Origin: Echiichthys vipera
Lineage: Eukaryota; Chordata; Actinopteri; Perciformes; Trachinidae
Length of the DNA: 64,000 nucleotides
Reading direction: 5' to 3'
Assembly: GCA_963691815.1 (NCBI GenBank)
Contig: OY829645.1
Coordinates: 42,423,594 to 42,487,593, forward strand
Below, one piece after another: positions 52,301-61,400 of the stretch (the first letter of the stretch is position 1; the number at the start of each line of letters is the position of its first letter). The position numbers and the translations under genes are program-made. The notes beneath the pieces are model-generated. The model worked only from the letters and a program-made list of their open reading frames with translations. It searched no databases and was not told the origin of the DNA.

Positions 52301-52415
52301 GCCAGGCCGGGTAGAGAGCCCTCATATCTGGGTGGTGGTGTCCCGTGGGGCAGGCCAGTAGACAAACAGCTGAAGGATCCTCTCCTATCCCCCTGTCAGG
52401 AGCCACCATGGCTAA
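49350..52415 (-). other. epb41l1: epb41l1 3' UTR (approximate)
   Basis: About 3 kb of mostly non-repetitive sequence with no convincing frame follows the proposed stop. Reverse-strand AATAAA motifs occur at 49523-49528 and 49369-49374, just before the mariner relic. The length fits a neuronal gene, but the boundary is inferred. Confidence 0.5.
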
Positions 52416-55400
52416 TCAGGACTGCAAGGGGACAACAACACGCAGATCAATCATCACACATGGGTGGAGATTTGGGCCCCTGGGTACAAAAATATAGAAG
52501 GCCCTCCTACATTGATGGGACACTTTGTTGTCATTTTAAGTCTTTGCAATTGTTTCCATCCCTTTATGGTAGTTCTGAGCCTTTGTAGTCATTGCGCGTC
52601 TCTTTGTGGTCGTTTTTGTATCAATGCGTGGTCGCTTTATATCTTTGTGTGGTCGCTTTGTATCTCTTAGGGGTTGTTTTGGAGCTTTGTCGTCATTGTT
52701 TGTCTCTTTGTGGTCATTTTGTATCTCTGTGTTGTCATTTTGTATTTCTTTGGGGCTGTTTATGAGCTTTGTCGTCATTGTGTGTCTCTTTGTGGTCGTT
52801 TTGTATCTCTGTGTGGTCGTTTTGTATCTCTTTGGGGCTGTTTATGAGCTTTGCCCTCATTGTGTGTGTCTTTGTGGTCGTTTTGTATCTCTTTGGGGCT
52901 GTTTATGAGCTTTGTCGTCATTGTGTGTCTCTTTGTGGTCGTTTTGTATCTCTGTGTTGTCGTTTTGTAGTTCTTTGGGGCTGTTTATGAATGTATGAAT
53001 GTATGCTGAATGTATTCCATTATGTTTCTAAGTAATTACAACCTTTACCTACATATTATAACTCATATAAGTGAATTAACTCCAAACCAAGACATGTTCA
53101 ACGCACAGCATTTTGTTTAAGCTAAATGCTAAAAGAGTGAAATTAATAACTGTGAACCTGCCTCTACGGATAGTAACAGTAGAGGTGGACAATTAACCAG
53201 GAACTACAAAAGAAAACACAAGTCTGTGCTTCATTGGCTTAAGATGAAGTAAACATACTTGTAAATAAATAAAATAAAAATAAATCATAACTAAAATGTA
53301 GACGACATGTATTGAAAAAATTAAATAAATCACGTTTCATTTCATTTACAGGTTGGCTATGTTACCTTAGTAAACTTGTTTTGATTTGTTTATATTATTT
53401 TATTTCAGAAAGTGAGATAATAGTCTGGAAACAACACAAACATTTTTCCATACTCTTTTCCTTTTTTCCATACTTATCATCATCATCTCATTTTCATCTT
53501 CAGCCTCTTATCCGGGGTCGGGTCGCGGGGGCAGCAGCTTTAGCAGGGGACCCCAAACTTCCCTTTCCCGGGCCACATTAACCAGCTCTAACTGGGGGAT
53601 CCTGAGGCGTTCCCAGGCCAGTGTGGAGATATAATCTCTCCACCTGGTCCTGGTTCTTCCCCGAGGCCTCCTCCCAGCTGGACGTGCCTGGAACACCTCT
53701 CTAGGGAGGCGCCCAGGGTTCATCCTTACTAGATGATCCTGAACCACCTCAACTGGCTCCTTTAAACGCAAAGGAGCAGCGGCTCTACTTGAAATTAATC
53801 AAATTAAATTCCATACTTTTCCTTACAGTGTAGGTACCCTGGTATCTCTGTGTGGTCGTTTTGTATCTCTTTGTGGTTGTTTTGGAGTCTTTGTTGTCTT
53901 TTTCAGTCTTTGTAGTTTCAGTTTGTGTCTCCTCTTTCATTAGTATCTCTGTGTTTTTCAACCCTTTTTTTGGATTTATATTCAACCATGAAATGTTAAC
54001 AGCCACTCCATGGCCTTGAGTCCCTGGGCCTGCGCCTGGTTGGCCTATTCAGTAATGGATCAAAGCGCATAAAGCGTAGGAATCCTGTTACCTGCCCTCA
54101 GATCACATGACTAGACTGTCAACACTGTAAGAGTCACATACCTCTGCTTTCTGCATCTCCTCAGTGGGAGACTCTGTTTCCCTGATAACCACTGCTTTTG
54201 TCACCAGCATGTCGGGGTGTTGCTGCTTGGCCTCTTGGATCGCCATGGCGAGGGCCTGGGGACATGGAGCATCAATGTATGGGTCATAAACCTCACATAT
54301 TAGATTCCTGGGTCTTATTACTTTACTTGACTTAAACAAACACTGCAAGTGTTGCAGAATTTCTTTAATACTCCCTCTCACCTGGTGTTGGTCCACATCA
54401 TCATCTCCTGTGATTATAATCCTTTTCTCAATTCTGGTTTCTGAGTAGCCTCCTTTCACAGTCTGCAGAACAAATACAAAAAAAAAGACATTTCCCCAAA
54501 ATTAAAAAAGCTTTACAGAAGACAAAATTGGTAATTATATCATTGTTTTTTTATGTTAGTATATTTGTCTTCAGAAACATGTGCACCAGATCATTTTCTC
54601 AGTAAAGACACATTGTTTTATTAATGCATAGCCTTTTGGAGTTTATAACATTGTCACATTACATTGTGTGGCAACTGAATCATAACAATATTGATTTCCT
54701 TATCATATACAGTGTCAATAGAAAATCCAATTATGTAATATATTTACATCTGTTTATTTAGTCATCTACTCCAATGTGTCAAAAAGGAGGGACAAGACAT
54801 ATTTAAGAGTGTACCATAAGATACAGATGTGGAGGGATGACTCCTAGCTCCACTCATTAAACTGTAACCATGGGAACAGAAAAGGTGTTACCTTGGTAAC
54901 TTGAGTTGTGGTTGCTGAGGTGACGCTCTCAGCGGTGATGGTCAGCGGGGACACCCTCTCCTGGGTACCAGCTTTTATCTACAGCACATTCATTAGAGCA
55001 GAGTCATACACACATGGAGGGACACACTGCAGACACACAACAGCACACACATGCTCTCAAGACAACATGTGGTGTTGTCTTAGCCACGGGTGACTTTCCC
55101 GGGGTGAATATAAAGCACAGCTTTTCCAGCTATATCTGCACATGCATCTACCACAGCTTGCAGAAGAGGAATAGGTTAACAGATGGGGATGGTGAACAGA
55201 CATCTTCCTTCTGCGGGCGGAAAAAAAAATGTTCCTCCTCCTTCTTCTCTTACTATCACACCTCTTGCTATGCTTCTCTCTCCAATGTTGGAGAGCTCTA
55301 AAGCAGAAGAGCTCACCTTTTATTGCTAAAGCTCTGATTGCTCATTGAACAACTGTGTAATGTGTTTTCCAATGTGAGAAGTCAGAGCGGATGGAAGAAA

Positions 55401-58400
55401 ATTAAAGTTTAAAAGTTTGAACGGCAGATTTTACTCAAGAAGACGGTGCCAGATGTAGAGAATGCTGGGTAGTGTTTTGAAAAAAAAGTAGAATCTGAGT
55501 GTAAAGCAAGAGATGTGCTTATATTTTAGCACAATTGGTTCAGGAAAAAACTTTAAGAGGTACTACAGCGATTTACTATTGGACCTTCATAAACCTTGGG
55601 GACTCACAACAAATGGTAAATGCTCACATCATTAAAGGTGTCATGTGAAGTCGCACCAATGTGCACTATTGTATCCTTACAAATGATGAATGCATATGTT
55701 TCCTCATAATAACATTTTCTATGCCAAACATTTTAAATCCAGCATCAATGTTTACTGTCTGGCAGTCTTTGTCTTCTGTTGCTTTTGTTGGTGCATTGCT
55801 GCATATCTTGGCACCTTACTGCCACCTGTATACCAGGTAATAGTGTAAAACCATTAGCCGGAGCGTACACTGCACCACCCGCATGCGTGCCTGCATGTGT
55901 GTCCTTGCGTGCAAGCACATGACAAACAAAACACTCATAGAAAAATGTTTCCCCTAGCTTTATGATGCATCAAAAAACTCCTACAATTTATAGTGCAGGC
56001 TTTTCTATTATCAAATCTCAGTGAAAATGAGAAATCAGAGAAATAATACTCCTTTCTACTGTACTCAGCTAAGTCCTGTGAACATTTGGCTGATGCACAC
56101 GCTTGCACACACACACACGCACACACACACAAACCGGTGTTCATTTCTAACTTCATTCAGCTTTAAACTTATTCAGAAGGTCAAGGTTGCAAAAGAAGAC
56201 AGTGATAGCACAAGGCTGACATTTATTTCTCTGCCATACACATATGCTGTCACACTGATGTATTTCCTCTGTAAAGATACTTACAGGTGAGCCGTTTTCT
56301 TTAAGGGCAGCAGGAGCCTCCCTTGGGCTGACAACTCCATAGTTCTGAAGGACAGAAAGAAATAGACTTGAGGGCAGAGTCTTTATTAACTTCCTGATAG
56401 GAAGTATGTAAGTGCATCAATGAAATACGACAGCATGTTGGAAATACACACCAGTCATTAAGACAAAAATGTTTGCCAATCTTTTTGTTTTTCAAGGGAT
56501 GAAAGGGCAGCATTGTAAATTGGAGATAAGTGGTGTCTCAGACCTCCTCCTCTGTTTAGCGATGGTTTCTCTACTTTTGCATTGATGGCTTCTTATACTC
56601 CTCTTTCACACCATTTGTCCTCTCTGTCAAGCATGTGAACATTGTTGTCATCAAAGGAGTGGGCTTTCTCCTTGAGATGTAAGTGGACAGCAGAGTCCAG
56701 GCCTGAGGAGTTAGCTCTCCTGTGTTGGGCCATGCGTTTATGCAGTGGTTGTTTTGTTTCTCCAATGTAGAGATGTTTGCATCCCTCGTTGCATTGGACA
56801 GCATAAACCAGATTGCTTTTATGGGTGTGTGGTGTTCTGTCCTTGGGATGTACTAGTCTCTGTCTGAGTGTGTTACTGGGTTAGAAACACACAGGGATGC
56901 AGTGTTCGTTTAAGATCCCCCTGAGTTTCTCTGATACCCCAGCCACATACGAGATGACTATGTTGTTTCTCTTGTTTTCTTTTTCTTTCTCAACCACTTT
57001 GGTTTTCTTTCTGGAAGCAGCTCCCATTTTCACAAAGGTCCAGCTGGGGTAATCACAAGTTGTGAGGGCGCCTCATAGGTGCTTGAGTTCTTCCCCTTGG
57101 GCCTGTGAGCTGGTGGGTACATTATCAGCTCTGTGTTGCAGGGTTCTGATAAATCCAAGCTTGTGCTCCGGGGGGTGGTGGGAGTCAAACAGAATATATA
57201 AAACTGTGTGAGTGGGTTTTCTGTATACCCCAATGGAGAGGGTCCTGTCATTCTCCATATGGACGTCACAGTCTAAGAAAGGCAAACTGTTGTCCTTGAC
57301 TTTTTCTCTGGTGAACTTGATATTTCTGTCCTCTGAGTTTATATGTTCAGTAAAAGTTTGCACCTCTTTGGATTTTATTTTAACCCATGTGTCTTCAACA
57401 TATCTGAACCAATGGCTTGGTGTTATTCCTTTGAAGGAGTTCAAAGCCTTGACCTGTCAGTCTCTTCCCTCTTCCTTTTGTGCGAGTTTTTCTCCCTCTG
57501 TCTGTTTCCCCCTGCATGTGTCTTTCCCTGTGTGTTTGTCTGTTGGAGCTGGTAGGCGTGGTTCTGCCCAGCTGTGGCTCATCTCCTCGTCAACGCCTGG
57601 ACAAATAGTCGGATGTGACTCACGTCCGGTGCCAGACTATTATTGCTATTTCGTGGTTCGTGGTTCGTGTATTCGCTTGGTTGGCTACCTACTTCTTATG
57701 ATTGTGTTTTCTATCCGTGTTGCGTTTTGTGTTGTTAATCGTTTCTTGGTTTCTTTTGTTATATTTCCCTGAGTTCTTGTTTTCCTCCGTTCGTGTTTCG
57801 TCTCCTGGACCCTGGACCTGTTTTCCCATTCTCTGGTTTTTGTTTGTTTCTCGTTTTTGTTTGTTAAATATCTGTTGAGCTCTTACTCGGTTTCCTTGTC
57901 TGCATTTGGGTTCTGCTCCTTGGAGTTATTCCCCGCACCGTTCATGACACTACCTCCTCCATATATAGATTTGCCACAATAGGGGATATTGGTGAACCCA
58001 TGGCACAGCCGTGTTTTTGTCTGTAAAAAGTGCCATTAAACTGGAAATATGTGGTGTTCAGGTACAAATCCAGAAGTTGGCAAATGTGGTCTGGTTTGAG
58101 ATTTGTTCTGTTGTGTAAGGAGTTGTCCTGTGTGACCCGCTTTCTTACTGTGGCCAGAGCCTCCATGGTTGGAATACAGGTGAACAAAGAAGTCACATCA
58201 TAGGATACCATGGTTTCATCTGGATCAATTTTTAAGTCCCGGACTTTGTTCACAAAGTCTATGGAGTTTTGGATGTGGTGTGGGGTGTTTCCCACCAGTG
58301 GTGCCAGGATATTGCCTACATGTTTGACAATGTTGTCGAGTTTATGCTGCTGACCATGGGCCTGAGCCGGGCCCCTTCTTTATGGATTTTTGGGAGTCTA

Positions 58401-61400
58401 TATGAGCAGGGGGTTGAGTCCTGGGGATAGAGCCTGTAATATTGTGATTTGCCAATGACCCCTTTCTTTTTGTAGTTGCTGCAGACAGTCTATAACCTTC
58501 TTTTTGTAACTGATGGTAGGGTGTCGTTTCAGAGTTTCGTAAGTGTTAGATTCACTAAGTGCTGCATAGATCTTTGCCTGGTAATCAGTTGTATCGAGCA
58601 CAACTGTGCATCTACCCTTGTCTGCTTGAAGGATTGTGATGTTGTGATCTTTTCTCAATGCCGTTACTGCTTTTCTCTCCTCAATGGTGACGTTGGATGG
58701 GGGGGGGGGCTTAGCTTGGGCCAACGTTGCTGACACTTTTAACCTTAGCTGTTCAGCCTGAGTTCCAGTAAGGTTGTTTTTCTTTATAGCAGATTCTGTA
58801 GCTGTAATCAACTCCACTATGGGTAACTCTTTTGGTGTCATGGCAAAGTTCAATCCCTTAGCTTGGACCTCCTTCTCTGGGTGGTTAAGATCTCTGTCTG
58901 ACAAATTCTTAACCCATCTATTATATGTTTCTTTCTGTGCTGGAGTGTCAGTTTTGTTTGTCTCCGAGTGAGTATTTCTGTGTTTTTGTCAATATTCTTG
59001 GATTGTAAATTGTGAAATTTCTTTGTTTGTCTTTCTTTGCTCTTATTGTGTTGAGATTGTTGGGCTTTCTGGGTGAAATCCACAACTACTCCATGATAGA
59101 AACAGGTAAGATTGATGTCAGATTCTGTAGTGAGAGGTCATATTCACTCATTGAGGAGTTGATTTTTAGCCTTTTCTACAATTTTCTCCACTCTATGCCC
59201 TCTCATAGTGGAATTCAAGCATAGGCTAGTTGGTGTTAGCCTTTGTTGTTTGCATCTCAGACTAAACAGTAGGTGGTTTATGTAATCTGCAGTTTTCCGA
59301 GCCAACCTTTCATGTTCCCGCACCATTTTAATGCACAGGTGTAATTGATAACATAATTAGCGAAAACATTCCATTTAGGTGAGCTAGTTTCCGGGGGATG
59401 TTATTGTGAATGCTGGCTCACTGTCATGTCTTAACCGAGACACTTGATGGAAATGAGCCAATGTTAACTTATGTTATTTCACCTGTGATTTTATTGCCAT
59501 GACAAGCCTAAATGTCTGCAGGTCAAAGGTCTATTGGTAATGCTGGCTCTGACAGGGCTCACCGGAGCCTTTGTTATTGTCATTAGTTACACTTGTGGTA
59601 GTCTGGCATACCGGATGTACAGTGCTTAGATAAAGCCTGGTATCCAGCCCCACTTTTTACATGTTATGGTGATGGGTGGAAATCCACGAAACTCAGGACC
59701 TTCTTGCTCTAAGGAGACAGTGCTAACCGCTGATCCACTGGTCCCCCCACCCATGTAAATGCTTCTAATATATAGTATTGAGGCTTTTACATTCACATGT
59801 ACAATCCTATTTTGAATCCATAGTCATTTGATGTTTTTGACTGACAATCAAACCAATAACAGCATACATGATGCATTGATTATGAAGACAATCCTAAAGA
59901 TGAACAATCTCTGTTTACTACAGTCTGGTGGCAATGCTTCTAAAATTCAAAGCTGTCACTGTGCTGCAGGCAGCTGGCAGCAGCCAGGCTTTTATGCTGC
60001 TGCCAGACATGACATGGCTCCCTCTGCTGGCTCAAAATAAGATCTTTGTCTGCCTATCGTTGACGTCATCCTCTGTTCAATGCAGATGCACACACACTTT
60101 TTTTAAATTGAAGAATGTCTTACTCTGACATCTTTGGAATTGGATTTAACACTGATCTGGCACTTCAAAGGCACCCACTCCTCACAACCAACCGAGTTCA
60201 TCCACACCATTAGATGAATGACTGAACAGCAAAGAACGAAAAAAAACATTTTAATAAGGCACCTGTGGGACAGTCAGTCAGCACTCAAATCTTTGCCTCT
60301 TGAGATGAATAGGATTCACACCTGCTTTCATCATCCTCATTAATGCTCTATCAATACTTTCATCACTCCATAATGATGCTATTATGTCATCCCTGTCTAG
60401 GGAATATAGGCTTCATGTCACCGCCTCTAATCAAGACCAATGCCAGTTCTACCAAAACATACATTTTTTTTAATGCAAGTCTATTTTTTAAGTGACAGCT
60501 GGGATCGATCTTGTACTGAGTATTGTGGTCATTTTCTACCAATACTGTAGCTTAGCAAAGGCGAAAGAGATGTTAAGTCCTTGCAAAGGCTATCAAAGAA
60601 TAGTTCGACATTTTGGGAAATACACTTATTCCTGCCAGACTCGTGTCTGTTGGATAAATATAAACATACAGACAGAAACCACTTAGCTTAGCATAGCATA
60701 AAGACTGGGAACATGGGAAACCAGATGGCTCGCGCTGTAACAAAACATGACTGTGACTTTAGGACATGACACATTAAAGAGACCATTCAAAGGGTTTTTT
60801 GTTCTCAGCAATGATTTTCCCTTGGACAAATGTTCCATGTGCGTTTCCTTGGTCAGTATGTTGAAATCATCCATCTACATCTTACAGCCTGTGAATGTTA
60901 TACTCTCCTCAACACGCCCTCAAATATGCGGGTAAGAGAGTTTTCTTTGACTTTTGATATTGATGATTCCAGTGGCTGAATACATTTTTACCATTCAAAA
61001 TGCACTTGAAACGTCCATCTCCTAATCTGTTTCAATAAGGGATGGGAATTGAGATGGCTTATATTTTGCTTTTATCATTGCCGGCATGCTTTTCTGACAG
61101 TTGTGTATTGCAAAACAATAATGTCAAACTCATATAACATGTATTACATGGTGTGCAATGAAGTCAACTGCAAAGAGTCTTTGGTGATTAAACCAAATCG
61201 TGACGTAGTAAATTCAGGCTGGTAGTGATATGATTAAGTTAGAAATATTCCCCCCTGGGCTCTAGACACAACTGGTGGTTGTAAAGAGGGTTGGCCGAAG
61301 ATCTGGATGATGGGATGTGGAGGAGTACTGGGCCCTGGATGTGGTGGAGACTAAAGGTGAAGGGGTAGAGGAGGGTTCAATCAGTTTGTACTGAAAGGAC

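Larger units (their letters stand above)
52422..54141 (-). other. Last epb41l1 intron
   Basis: A 1.7-kb intron filled largely by the minisatellite blocks and the LINE tail. Confidence 0.55.
56530..59345 (-). mobile_element. Penelope-like element (reverse transcriptase plus GIY-YIG), decayed, minus strand
   Basis: Order on the minus strand: an N-terminal region from ~59326 (RKTADYINHLLFSLRCKQQ; LTPTSLCLNSTMRGHR), the linker NNLTGTQAEQLRLKVSATLA and LQADKGRCTVVLDTTDYQAK (~58700-58580), reverse-transcriptase motifs YDVTSLFTCIP (~58200) and QKHGCAMGSPISPIVANLYM (~58010-57960), then FRYVEDTWVKI and LPFLDCDV (~57410-57280), and a GIY-YIG-type end with HLYIGETKQPLHKRMAQHRR (~56785-56725). The type resembles fish Poseidon/Neptune. 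Frameshifts and stops, plus a 495-bp LTR insertion, make it inactive. It has the same orientation as the host gene. Confidence 0.88.

Noticed and set aside
52606..52990. Plus-strand frames rich in FVSLWSF-type repeats, and matching minus-strand Lys/Asn-rich frame
   Set aside because: Translation of the minisatellite unit; the repeated peptide only mirrors the DNA repeat.
57212..57772. Plus-strand frame of 186 codons
   Set aside because: It crosses from antisense Penelope-like sequence into the solo LTR. No conserved motif; a chance frame over two mobile elements.
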